NCBI RefSeq assembly: GCF_027924185.1
Contig: NZ_BRVO01000001.1
Location: forward strand, 62,001 to 126,000
Source: Neptunitalea lumnitzerae
GTDB taxonomy: Bacteria > Bacteroidota > Bacteroidia > Flavobacteriales > Flavobacteriaceae
Direction: 5' to 3'
Length of the DNA stretch: 64,000 nt
The notes beneath the pieces are model-generated. The model saw only the letters and a program-made list of their open reading frames with translations, had not been told where the DNA came from and searched no databases. Shown one piece after another: positions 28,701-36,308 of the stretch. Position 1 is the stretch's first letter. Each line of letters opens with the position of its first letter. The position numbers were made by a program, and so were the translations under genes.

Positions 28701-29359
28701 TCATATTTGCCAGCTTTTTTCTGAAATTCTTCTCCAGTAAGATACTTTACGAATTTAGCATAGTGGGTTTCTCTATACTCATCGAAAAACTCTTTAGACA
28801 TTGCCTCAACTGCAAATGCCTCTTGTATGTCTTTAACTTTTATTTGAAACTTGCTATCTAATTCTTGAAAACGGTCTATTGCTGTACGGTAGGTTTCCTC
28901 TGTATCACCAAACACATAAGTATAGCGTTTAGGATTGGTTTCTTTGGTTTGTACTTGACCATCTTCAAAAAAACTATCGTATGCTATAAAAGAAAAACGC
29001 CAATGTTTGTCTGTAACATCTTCATATTTAAAAGTTGCAAATACTGCGTTGTTCCCAATAATTAGTTTTTTTACTAATGCGCCTAAACCAACACGAGCAA
29101 TTTTAACTTGTCTGAAGTCTTCAACGGTTACCTCATACAATTCAATTTTTCGGTTGTCGTGTGTTTTAAATTCACCGTACTTAACAACTTTTTTAGCTGT
29201 ACGTTTTTCGGTATCGGTTAATTCTACTTCTTGTTCACCTTCTTTATTGTAAATTATATAATCTTTTACAGATTTGTTGAAAATAGGCGTTAGTACATTC
29301 TTCTCAAATGAATCTCTATTATAACTTTCTTTGAATATTTGATATAGTGTGCTTTCCAT
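25766..29359 (-). CDS. Large N6-adenine DNA methyltransferase (Eco57I/PglX-like) of the defence operon
   Basis: 1197 residues. SAM-binding motif I DPAIGSGAF near residue 460 and catalytic motif IV NPPY near residue 700 (IIGNPPYIKEATKK) define an N6-adenine methyltransferase. The order I before IV and the large C-terminal region (about 850-1197) resembling a target recognition domain match Eco57I-type and PglX proteins. The N-terminal 400 residues include LGQIVFLYFIQKKGWL, also typical of PglX-like enzymes; no PD-ExK nuclease motif is obvious, so it may only methylate. The start overlaps the helicase stop by one base (TAATG), which implies translational coupling. Confidence 0.87.
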   Translation of the reverse strand: MESTLYQIFKESYNRDSFEKNVLTPIFNKSVKDYIIYNKEGEQEVELTDTEKRTAKKVVKYGEFKTHDNRKIELYEVTVEDFRQVKIARVGLGALVKKLIIGNNAVFATFKYEDVTDKHWRFSFIAYDSFFEDGQVQTKETNPKRYTYVFGDTEETYRTAIDRFQELDSKFQIKVKDIQEAFAVEAMSKEFFDEYRETHYAKFVKYLTGEEFQKKAGKYELIKVQNPSPFLDSVFDGDKKDARDFCKKLLGQIVFLYFIQKKGWLGATNTNYKEGNGDKNFIQNFYRQAGENDNFYPLWLSKLFYDTLNQKRDNDDFEMPDGSIVKIPYLNGGLFEKESDKFDYLTFPSELFTDLFEFFNRFNFTIYENSPEEHTVAVDPEMLGHIFENLLEDNKDKGAFYTPKEIVQYMTQESLIEYLVTHIGDNAKDGISLFVKQKNKEYLTEDQLKKIDGYLDDVKICDPAIGSGAFPMGLLQEIFALKERIAFDLGFKVWSPATVKENIIQNSIYGVDIEKGAVDIAQLRFWLSLIVDEEEPKPLPNLAYKIVVGNSLVSKFGDEIIEIDWEVDEGTQSNLFGNPYQEEIQKLLKQISEKQKEYFSANNNNKTTLSKEIRLLKLEILSKQLELMITTNGFEKIGTHRLSKAQTERWLETEGWKRTLQKINTLKINNKPFEHFDWRLDFPEILNPIVNENTGFDIIIGNPPYIKEATKKSAFDGFRNSKYYQGKMDIWYGFACESLDLLKEKGVECFIATNNWITNDGASILRKKVLLETEILKFVDFNDYKVFKSAGIQTMIMVLKNNPVSIQKTLFKKLKNSRISNTDLVAFLSNLKTTKDFDVFYSNINVDENQDNTISFLDEEVSRVLSLINDKSNFKLVSEEVLSGIDIPQDFLNKKNKEKLGEGFEVGMGVFVLSDYEANNLNLNETEWEILKPYYTTSELIRYYGDKQNKYWIIYTDSSYKDPSSLNNMPNLKKHLDSLQEIITSENKPYGLNRARKDGVSFIGEKIVVKRKCPDSPTFTYTNFDTYFNRTFMQIVTERIDNKFLCSILNSNLVKFFLFFKGKMQGTNYQLDKSPLLEIPLIITDEVDKFKILVDYIIFLISNKGTGSKLMSIYFEQIIDGMVYELYFPELLKENKRTIIEHLGDLPAFSNSMSNSHKEEIVESVFKRLDDKDHPVRNNLFYMRNIEEIAVIEGLKE

Positions 29360-32300
29360 TATTTAGCTTCGATATAAGATTCTGAAATAACAATTTGAGG
29401 TTTACTAAATAGTGAAGCTCTTTGTTGTTTTATTCTTGCTGTATCGCTAAAGTTCATTGATTTTAATACATCATTAAATACATTCTCAACAACCTTTTGA
29501 GGGTCGTTTTCCGTATTTGATTTAAAGAACTTGTTTAATTTGTTAGGTAGTTGTCTGTGAGAACCTTTATAAATTTCGTCTAATGCTCTTTGTAATTGAT
29601 GTTTTATAAATTCATTTTCGGCCACACCAATAAAAAACTCTAATTGTGTTATTACTTTCTTTTCGGTAGCCGATAGTTGTGCCTTGGTTACATTTTTAGT
29701 TTCGATGTTTTTAGCTATCGTTTTAAAATGCGTTAGGGCTTTTGATACTTGTTTATGATGATACTCTGGTAGCTTTACTGCTTTTTCTTTTGTGGTTGCT
29801 TTAAAAATTTTAGCCGCATTAACAAAGGTGAGTTCGTGAACTACATTGTTTTCATCTGTTTTATAGAAAACACCTGGGTGACCTTCACTTTTTATATAAG
29901 TAATGGATGCGTTATCTACATTGATAAACGAATTTACACTACTTGTTCTACGCGCAATCCGTGACTTTTTAGGTATGTTTTTTATTTCGTTAAACTTGTT
30001 GATGTTTTTCTTTTTAAAATCTCTTAATTCCTGTAAAAATAATAAAGTTTCATTAATCTCTTCTTTTAGCTTAGAGCCGTATAGACCAGCTTCTCCAACC
30101 TCTTCTAATTGAGAATAGATTTGACTGTCCTCACCAAATGCAGAGTGAAATGCTTGTAATTTTTTAATAGCAGTATTGGTTAATTTAATTTGATTATCTG
30201 ATTTATCTGAAGGATAAAAATTAAATACATGTATCTCTTCCGCTTCTGTTCCAATACGATTAACACGTCCAATACGCTGCATTAAACGTGTAGAGTTCCA
30301 AGGTACATCATAGTTAACGATAACATTTGAACGGTGTAGGTTTACACCCTCTGCCAATACTTCGGTAGTAAATATAATATCATAATCATTTTTCCAATCT
30401 TCCTTTTCTTGATTAGCATCAAAATTTTCTAAAATAATTGGAAATTTATCCTTGCGATTTTCTGCACTAATAGTCAATATTTTATTTATACCTATATCTT
30501 GCAACACATTGCTGATATATTCAATAGTTTCCTTTGATTCAGAAAACACTACTAACTTTCCTGAATGATTGTTTTTCTTATTTAGAAATTTAGATTTTAA
30601 ATCAGCTATGAACTTCTCCAATTTTGGGTCGTAATTGATTTTTTCCCAATCTTCAACTAATTGATTGATTTTCCTTTCATCATCCTTCAACAAATCAATA
30701 AAACCTTCTTTAAAATCTGCGACTGTGTATATTTGATTATTCCCTCCTTTCTCGTTTATTCTTTCCTCTAATGCCTCTTCACTACCCTCATTTAAGTATT
30801 TATTAACATCAATATCTGGAGCAACATATACCTTATTATCTTCAAACATCTTAATCATATGTTTCGTGTTTCTATGAAGCCTTGATAGAGACCTTTTAAA
30901 TGCATAAAAACTACTTTCTAATCGTTTTACCAGTAGCGTTTTCATAATTGAAGCTAATCTTTTCGAAATATCTTCTACGTTACCATAGCGTTTTCTATCT
31001 TCTTCATTAAATAAGAACTCTATAGCTCTATATCTATAAAACCCAATACCATCAATTAGATTTCTGTTTTCATCCATTGAAGTAAGCATAGTAATTGTTC
31101 TGTCGAACAAAATACTTAGTGCATCATCGAATTCATATTTAACTTCGTTAGGTGGATTGATTTTAGGAAATACAATTCCTTGTTCGTTTATATCTTTTCT
31201 GAAGTCATCGTTATTTTCGATATCTGTTCTACTCCTTCTAATGACAAGAGGCTCTACTACTTTATCTCTAATTTTATCAAATATTGCTTTTACTCTTTCA
31301 ATATCTAAGATCTCTTCATATTTTAAATCATCATACTCTTCTTTTAAAGGTTGAAAAAAAGCTTGTAAATCTTTCACACTTGGCAAATTCGCATTTCTTT
31401 TATCCTGAAATAGATAAATTTGATTCTCAATATCTGCAGGATGATTGTTTAACGGTGTAGCAGAAAGTAACATTACTTTCTTTCGAGTATCTCCATTTGA
31501 TCCCGGTATTCTTCTGTCTGTTTTAGTAATGGTTTGTAGTTTCTCATACATATTAGATGTGTCATTTCTAAATTTATGAGCTTCATCAATTACAATTAGA
31601 TCGTATTCGTTTGGATTAGGATAATTTAAATATTTATCTTCTAATACTTTGTGTAAACTTCCAGTTGACACAAAGTATGTATTATTATCAATATGAAAAT
31701 CTTTAATAGTATTTTTCCAATTCTCTTCTAGCGCCGGAGGATATATAATTAAGACTTTTGAATGGTATCCGTTTTCAAAAATAAACTTCTTAACAATAAT
31801 GGAAGCAATTACAGTTTTCCCTAAACCTACAACATCTGCTAAAAAAAAACCGTTATACTTCATTAACTTTTCAAAACCTTCAATTGCCGCTTCTGACTGA
31901 TATGTTAATCTCATATATTTATCGGGTAAAAGAATATCTATATTGGTTGGATCATATTCTATTCTCTTACCAAAATACTCGATAAGTAATTTGATATACA
32001 ATTCAAAAGGTGTGAAATTTTCATTTAGAAATGTGTCCTCTTTTAAAGCTGAAACATCAACTGGTAAAATATCTATTGATTCAGCCCACAACATTTCAAA
32101 CTCTTCCGAGGCAAATCGAATATCGTCATAGTCCCTTAATTCAACATTAAACTCGTAATTTGATTTTTGACGACTTCCCAAACCAGACTCCGTTAGATTT
32201 GAAGATCCAGTAATTACACTACCTGTTGAATATTGGTTGAAATCCTTAGGTCTAAAAATATAAACTTTAGCATGAAGGTTCTTTTCGGGATGAGCCTTTA

Positions 32301-32670
32301 TAGTTATCTTTTTATCTAAAATATCTACAATAAATTGTAAAATTCCCTCCTCAATATCTTTTTCGTATTCCGCTCCCTGAATATCTTCCTTAAGCTTTTT
32401 AATAAATTGATCTTTAGCCTCCTTTGGATCTACAATGTATTGCTGACCTAAAGAATGATATTTTTCTAAAATCACATCCACATTGATCCCTACTAAGATT
32501 CTTATTTCAGGTATATTTTCTAAATAAGGTCTTAACTTGAAGTAACCAGTAGCTCTAAAATACCCCACTAATGCGTCAAAATAATGTATATTGGGTAAAT
32601 TTGTAAAAACTCCCTCGAATTTTTTTAAAAGACTATTATTTGATTTATTAGTGAAAAACTTTGTTGACAT
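29359..32670 (-). CDS. PLD-nuclease/SNF2-type helicase of the defence operon
   Basis: 1103 residues. The N-terminal domain (about 1-190) is phospholipase-D-like: HAKVYIF near 135 followed by GSSNLTESGLGS near 152, a single HKD half. Then a superfamily 2 SNF2-like helicase: GLGKT Walker A near 281, DEAH near 360, LLSATPLNN (motif III), and motif VI QRIGRVNRIG near 800; a helical C-terminus of unknown role follows. It is first in the three-gene operon. A PLD-helicase next to a large adenine methyltransferase resembles parts of DISARM and BREX, and with the ATPase matches the helicase-methylase-ATPase (Hma) layout. A minus-7-like TATTTTTG lies 28 bp upstream. Confidence 0.87.
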   Translation of the reverse strand: MSTKFFTNKSNNSLLKKFEGVFTNLPNIHYFDALVGYFRATGYFKLRPYLENIPEIRILVGINVDVILEKYHSLGQQYIVDPKEAKDQFIKKLKEDIQGAEYEKDIEEGILQFIVDILDKKITIKAHPEKNLHAKVYIFRPKDFNQYSTGSVITGSSNLTESGLGSRQKSNYEFNVELRDYDDIRFASEEFEMLWAESIDILPVDVSALKEDTFLNENFTPFELYIKLLIEYFGKRIEYDPTNIDILLPDKYMRLTYQSEAAIEGFEKLMKYNGFFLADVVGLGKTVIASIIVKKFIFENGYHSKVLIIYPPALEENWKNTIKDFHIDNNTYFVSTGSLHKVLEDKYLNYPNPNEYDLIVIDEAHKFRNDTSNMYEKLQTITKTDRRIPGSNGDTRKKVMLLSATPLNNHPADIENQIYLFQDKRNANLPSVKDLQAFFQPLKEEYDDLKYEEILDIERVKAIFDKIRDKVVEPLVIRRSRTDIENNDDFRKDINEQGIVFPKINPPNEVKYEFDDALSILFDRTITMLTSMDENRNLIDGIGFYRYRAIEFLFNEEDRKRYGNVEDISKRLASIMKTLLVKRLESSFYAFKRSLSRLHRNTKHMIKMFEDNKVYVAPDIDVNKYLNEGSEEALEERINEKGGNNQIYTVADFKEGFIDLLKDDERKINQLVEDWEKINYDPKLEKFIADLKSKFLNKKNNHSGKLVVFSESKETIEYISNVLQDIGINKILTISAENRKDKFPIILENFDANQEKEDWKNDYDIIFTTEVLAEGVNLHRSNVIVNYDVPWNSTRLMQRIGRVNRIGTEAEEIHVFNFYPSDKSDNQIKLTNTAIKKLQAFHSAFGEDSQIYSQLEEVGEAGLYGSKLKEEINETLLFLQELRDFKKKNINKFNEIKNIPKKSRIARRTSSVNSFINVDNASITYIKSEGHPGVFYKTDENNVVHELTFVNAAKIFKATTKEKAVKLPEYHHKQVSKALTHFKTIAKNIETKNVTKAQLSATEKKVITQLEFFIGVAENEFIKHQLQRALDEIYKGSHRQLPNKLNKFFKSNTENDPQKVVENVFNDVLKSMNFSDTARIKQQRASLFSKPQIVISESYIEAK

Positions 32671-32697
32671 TTATCTGAAACGATTTTTTTAATAACA

Positions 32698-32705
32698 CAA
32701 AAATA
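32698..32705 (-). promoter_or_regulatory. Candidate minus-7 box of the defence operon
   Basis: Read on the minus strand, TATTTTTG fits the Bacteroidota consensus TAnnTTTG, 27 bp before the helicase start. No clear minus-33 TTG is seen. Confidence 0.4.
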
Positions 32706-32798
32706 GTAATCTTAACGCTATATTACATTTAAAATGATATTACATAAAATTAAAGCTTAATATACACAAAAAAGCTAGAGTTGAAATAAATAATTCCA

Positions 32799-33911
32799 AT
32801 GACTACATCTATAGATAGACTAGAGCTCTACAATCTCATTTGGTCAACACCTGTCACTCATATTCTAACCGATTTAAATATTTCGAATACTAACTTCAAA
32901 AAAATATGTAAAGACTTTCATATTCCCCTACCTCCAAATGGATACTGGCAAAAGATAAAATTTGGTAAAAGGGTTGAAAAAATAGCATTGCCTGAAAATA
33001 AATTAGAAAGCGAAAAAATCGAACTCAAAAAGTATACAACTTCATTACATAAAAAATCTATAGATCAATTAGCTATTGAATTACAAACCAAAACTACCTT
33101 TAATATTAATCGCAAGAAATTAATCAAACCAGATCCGATTGTTTCCGCAGCCAAGAACGATTTACTCAACTCAAAAGCTTCATCTCGAAACGGAGTTGAA
33201 AACTTATATTGCACTTCTCAAGGAATAGTTAATATTTATGTATCAAAAGCACTCATTAATCGTGCTTTAATTTTTACCGACACTCTAATAAAAGTTTTTA
33301 GACAAAGAGGACATGACATAAAAGTACTCACTGATGAGCGATACACTAGTGATAATGGAACAAAAGCCATTGTATACGGTGAAAAATATAACATCTGCAT
33401 AAAAGAGAATAGAAATCGAGTTATAAAAAAGGCTGAACGTTATTGGAACGAATATGATTACGCCCCAAATGGCATTCTATCTTTAAGATTAGATGGATAT
33501 CCCAACTACCAATGGCAAGACACTCCTAACAAAACTTTAGAAGATAAGATACCTAACATAATAGCATATCTAGAGTCACGTGCAAAAGGAGACATAGAAA
33601 ATAGAGAACGAAATAGAATAAGATATGAAGAACAAGAAAAAGAGAGGAAAGAAGCTAAAGACCATCAGGAAAAGATCAATAACGAACTAGAACTCTTTAA
33701 AAATGTTTTGAATAACTCTAGTAGGTGGCAAAAATCTGTAAATCTTAGAAACTATATCAATGCTGTAAGACAAAATGCAATTGAACGTAATACATACGAT
33801 AATAAATTAATAAACTGGTTAGAATGGATTTCTAATAAAGCAGATTGGTACGATCCTTTCATAGAAAAAGAAGATGAGTTGTTTAAGGATATTGACAGGG
33901 ATTCTATATAA
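32799..33911 (+). CDS. Uncharacterised protein with N-terminal HTH-like LYxxIWSxP domain
   Basis: 370 residues, divergent from the helicase gene. The N-terminus (DRLELYNLIWSTPVTHI, then LNISNTNFKKICKDFHIPLP and PPNGYWQKIKFGK) strongly recalls a widespread family of unknown function in Proteobacteria and others that starts with ELY..VW..P...LA...GIS...L.K.C....IP.P..GYWA...AGK. That segment looks like a helix-turn-helix. The rest is basic with a coiled coil near 270-300 (IRYEEQEKERKEAKDHQEK). It may be a regulator or accessory factor of the defence operon, given the divergent arrangement with a 128-bp shared intergenic region; this is inference. Confidence 0.65.
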   Translation: MTTSIDRLELYNLIWSTPVTHILTDLNISNTNFKKICKDFHIPLPPNGYWQKIKFGKRVEKIALPENKLESEKIELKKYTTSLHKKSIDQLAIELQTKTTFNINRKKLIKPDPIVSAAKNDLLNSKASSRNGVENLYCTSQGIVNIYVSKALINRALIFTDTLIKVFRQRGHDIKVLTDERYTSDNGTKAIVYGEKYNICIKENRNRVIKKAERYWNEYDYAPNGILSLRLDGYPNYQWQDTPNKTLEDKIPNIIAYLESRAKGDIENRERNRIRYEEQEKERKEAKDHQEKINNELELFKNVLNNSSRWQKSVNLRNYINAVRQNAIERNTYDNKLINWLEWISNKADWYDPFIEKEDELFKDIDRDSI

Positions 33912-33979
33912 ATCAACTAAATATCAAAATATAACAGTTAAAATAAACCTAATTTAATTAATTTTTAACACCACAATTT

Positions 33980-34771
33980 TCACCTAAAACTTAAAGTTTC
34001 ATTTATTTTAAAGACAGATTCTTCAAAAATCACATAGTCCTCACCTTCTACATAATTTTCTAGGCAAATTTCTTTAGAAAATTTTATTCCTTTTTTAATT
34101 TTTAGATAAATAACATGAATTCTCTTTTTTGGATTAGATAATATCATATCTGTAAAAGAAGGATCAGTCTTTACGTGAATGGATCTTGTATTTCTATTTG
34201 CTCTTATATCAAATGGACCTGAAAAGTAGGAATAACATTGTTTATTTGAATCAGTAAAATTTTGTTCTTCATTCAAAGCTACATAAACCCTCCAATTTTG
34301 AGCATCTTCCTTATCAATTACATTATCATATGGAAACATTCCTAAAACAGGGCTTATGGACAATTTGGAAGACTGAATGTTATTTCCGGTATCATAAGAT
34401 AATTCTACGTTATCCAAAAGAAAATACGCATCATTATTCTTGTATAATACTCCAATTTTATTTAACACAGGCTGACTAATAGTTCCGAAAAAACCAATAA
34501 TAGCAAGTATTACTGGTAACCAAAAGCTTATCAATTTACTTGAAGGTTTTATCTCAACAAGAAGATGAGCCACATCCCTTGAAGAATCTATTATATGTTT
34601 ATTAAAAGTTATAACATTTCCAAGTATATTATAATCTCTTGAAGAAACATCCTTACCATTCACATTCAATCCTATAACCTTAACTCCATTCAATTTAAGC
34701 ATTGGAACATTCCACTGATTCGTACTCTTATTGAAACCCGAAGAATCTAATAATATTATCTCTGTATTCAT
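33980..34771 (-). CDS. One-span membrane protein of the radical SAM peptide cluster
   Basis: 263 residues, the last gene of the cluster, 21 bp after the radical SAM gene. One hydrophobic segment (about residues 80-99, FWLPVILAIIGFFGTIS) splits an N-terminal domain of about 78 residues from a C-terminal domain of about 160 residues that is rich in beta structure and aromatic residues. There is no signal peptide and no protease, transporter or cyclase motif. I do not recognise a family. Possible roles are handling of the modified peptide at the inner membrane, or immunity. Confidence 0.7.
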   Translation of the reverse strand: MNTEIILLDSSGFNKSTNQWNVPMLKLNGVKVIGLNVNGKDVSSRDYNILGNVITFNKHIIDSSRDVAHLLVEIKPSSKLISFWLPVILAIIGFFGTISQPVLNKIGVLYKNNDAYFLLDNVELSYDTGNNIQSSKLSISPVLGMFPYDNVIDKEDAQNWRVYVALNEEQNFTDSNKQCYSYFSGPFDIRANRNTRSIHVKTDPSFTDMILSNPKKRIHVIYLKIKKGIKFSKEICLENYVEGEDYVIFEESVFKINETLSFR

Positions 34772-34792
34772 CTTTATATATTAAAATTAAGA

Positions 34793-35950
34793 TCATTTAT
34801 TATGATAAAACTCCTCTATATTTTCAAGAATTACATCAATTGGAATTTGAATTGTATTCTTACAATACAAAGTTTCCGTAGATTTAAAACCTCCATTTTC
34901 ATAGTATTTATTTGAAGGAGCTCCTCCTCCACAAAGATTAAAATAATTACATTCTTTCTTACATAAATTCACTCCAGCAGCAATATCGTCTTTCAAATCT
35001 TTAAACGTTTTTAAACCTAGTGCTTCCTCAAAACTATTATCCCAAACATTGCCTATTATAAAATCATTATATTCCTCAGATTTTTGACCTAATAACTCAG
35101 GTGAAAAAGTTGAAAAATCACCGTTAGTATCAACATTAATAATACCATAAGGAACTAATAAATGACTAACAGGAGGACTTAAAAAAAAAGAATTTAAAAT
35201 TAAACTTGGATCACCTACAATTTTAGCAAAGGCCGATTCCAACTCTCTAATAATTATTTTACCCTTAAATTTTTTTTGAAGAAACAAAATATTCATCCAA
35301 AAGTTTCTAAGTTTATTAGAGCTCTCTTCACTTTTATTTAATGAAGATTCCAAATTAATCCCCTCTATCTCTTCAATATTAAAACCCACACGTTTGATTT
35401 CATTATCCAAAAAAAAAGAAAAAATTTCGTTTGAAAAATCTAACGAATAATTGGTTATAACAGCTATAGCATGAAAATCGATTTTATGTTTTTTCAAAAA
35501 ACCAATTCCTCTCATTACTTCTTTATGTGTACCTGTTCCATTTCTTTTCAATCTGTATTTATCATGAACAAATTCAGGTCCATCAACACTAATACCAATT
35601 CTAATTTTATTCTCCTTTATAAAATCACACCACTCATCATTTATGAGAATTCCATTAGTTTGAAAAGAATGATTTACTCCTATTTTACTAGGAACTAAAT
35701 CGTCGATTTTTTTAAAAATCTCTTTGTAATATTTTAATGGTAGTGCAAGTGGTTCCCCTGCGTGCCAAACTATTGTAAACTCACTACTAAGCAATTTAGA
35801 CTCCACAATTCTCTCAAATAATTTTGAAATTGTATCAAGAGAAATTTTACTAGTATTATTCCGCTCTGGCAGATAACAATATTTGCAATTTATATTACAA
35901 AAAGGAGATCCCTGAACAATAAGTAAATCTAATGGTCCATATTTCATCAT
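34793..35950 (-). CDS. Radical SAM/SPASM peptide maturase, GrrM/OscB-like (cyclophane-forming)
   Basis: 385 residues. The radical SAM iron-sulphur motif CNINCKYC (Cys18, Cys22, Cys25) is embedded in the sequence PLDLLIVQGSPFCNINCKYC, which is typical of the GrrM/OscB group of peptide maturases. A SPASM-type C-terminus has Cys330, Cys334, Cys340 and Cys363 (CKKEC, LCGGGAPSNKYY). Known relatives make three-residue cyclophanes between an aromatic ring and the side-chain beta-carbon two residues later. The precursor with aromatic-X-(N/K/D) triplets lies immediately upstream (12 bp). Start is ATG 35948-35950. Enzyme class is firm; the exact bond formed is inferred from enzyme group plus substrate motif. 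Confidence 0.88.
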   Translation of the reverse strand: MMKYGPLDLLIVQGSPFCNINCKYCYLPERNNTSKISLDTISKLFERIVESKLLSSEFTIVWHAGEPLALPLKYYKEIFKKIDDLVPSKIGVNHSFQTNGILINDEWCDFIKENKIRIGISVDGPEFVHDKYRLKRNGTGTHKEVMRGIGFLKKHKIDFHAIAVITNYSLDFSNEIFSFFLDNEIKRVGFNIEEIEGINLESSLNKSEESSNKLRNFWMNILFLQKKFKGKIIIRELESAFAKIVGDPSLILNSFFLSPPVSHLLVPYGIINVDTNGDFSTFSPELLGQKSEEYNDFIIGNVWDNSFEEALGLKTFKDLKDDIAAGVNLCKKECNYFNLCGGGAPSNKYYENGGFKSTETLYCKNTIQIPIDVILENIEEFYHNK

Positions 35951-35962
35951 ACTTTTATAGAT

Positions 35963-36304
35963 TTAGTAATTGCTAAATTTTTGCCAATTACTAAAGTCTT
36001 GCCAATTACTCCAATCATTCCATTTAGCCCATTTAGCCCAATTATTCCAATTATTCCATTTACCCCAGTTACCCCAGTTACCCCAATTAGGCCAAGAGGA
36101 ACGTTCAGAGAATGATTCTACATCAAAACTTATATTTTTAAAATCATTCCCTTTCAGATCATTATACATACTTCTTCTAACATCAACAACCCTTCTTTCC
36201 AAATCATTTATATGCTTCTTATCAGCAAATATTTTTGAGCTAACAAAGAATAATGAAGAAATTAATACATATAAAAACTTTCTAAAAATGCCCCTATAAT
36301 TCAT
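35963..36304 (-). CDS. RiPP precursor with fourteen aromatic-X-(N/K/D) triplets
   Basis: 113 residues. Residues 1-27 look like a signal peptide (MNYRGIFRKFLYVLISSLFF, cut after about residue 27), 28-70 form a charged leader, and 71-113 are a strictly periodic core: W71-P-N, W-G-N twice, W-G-K, W-N-N twice, W-A-K twice, W-N-D, W-S-N, W-Q-D, F-S-N, W-Q-K, F-S-N and terminal Y113. There are 12 Trp and 2 Phe at position one and N, K or D (8, 4 and 2 times) at position three, with no interruption. This is the substrate motif of three-residue cyclophane enzymes. The gene lies 4 bp after the DUF2911 gene and 12 bp before the radical SAM gene. The signal peptide suggests the product works outside the cytoplasm. 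Confidence 0.87.
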   Translation of the reverse strand: MNYRGIFRKFLYVLISSLFFVSSKIFADKKHINDLERRVVDVRRSMYNDLKGNDFKNISFDVESFSERSSWPNWGNWGNWGKWNNWNNWAKWAKWNDWSNWQDFSNWQKFSNY

Positions 36305-36308
36305 TATA

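Noticed and set aside
24216-32670. DISARM or BREX system
   Set aside because: There is no DUF1998 protein, PglZ phosphatase or BrxC-like ATPase, which are needed for those systems; only partial similarity of the helicase and methyltransferase.
35970-36299. Long open frame of 109 residues on the plus strand over the peptide precursor
   Set aside because: It is the complement of a periodic W/N/K-rich gene: the triplet repeat produces an open antisense frame with repetitive Leu-Pro-Gln. The sense gene has a signal peptide and a proper operon context.
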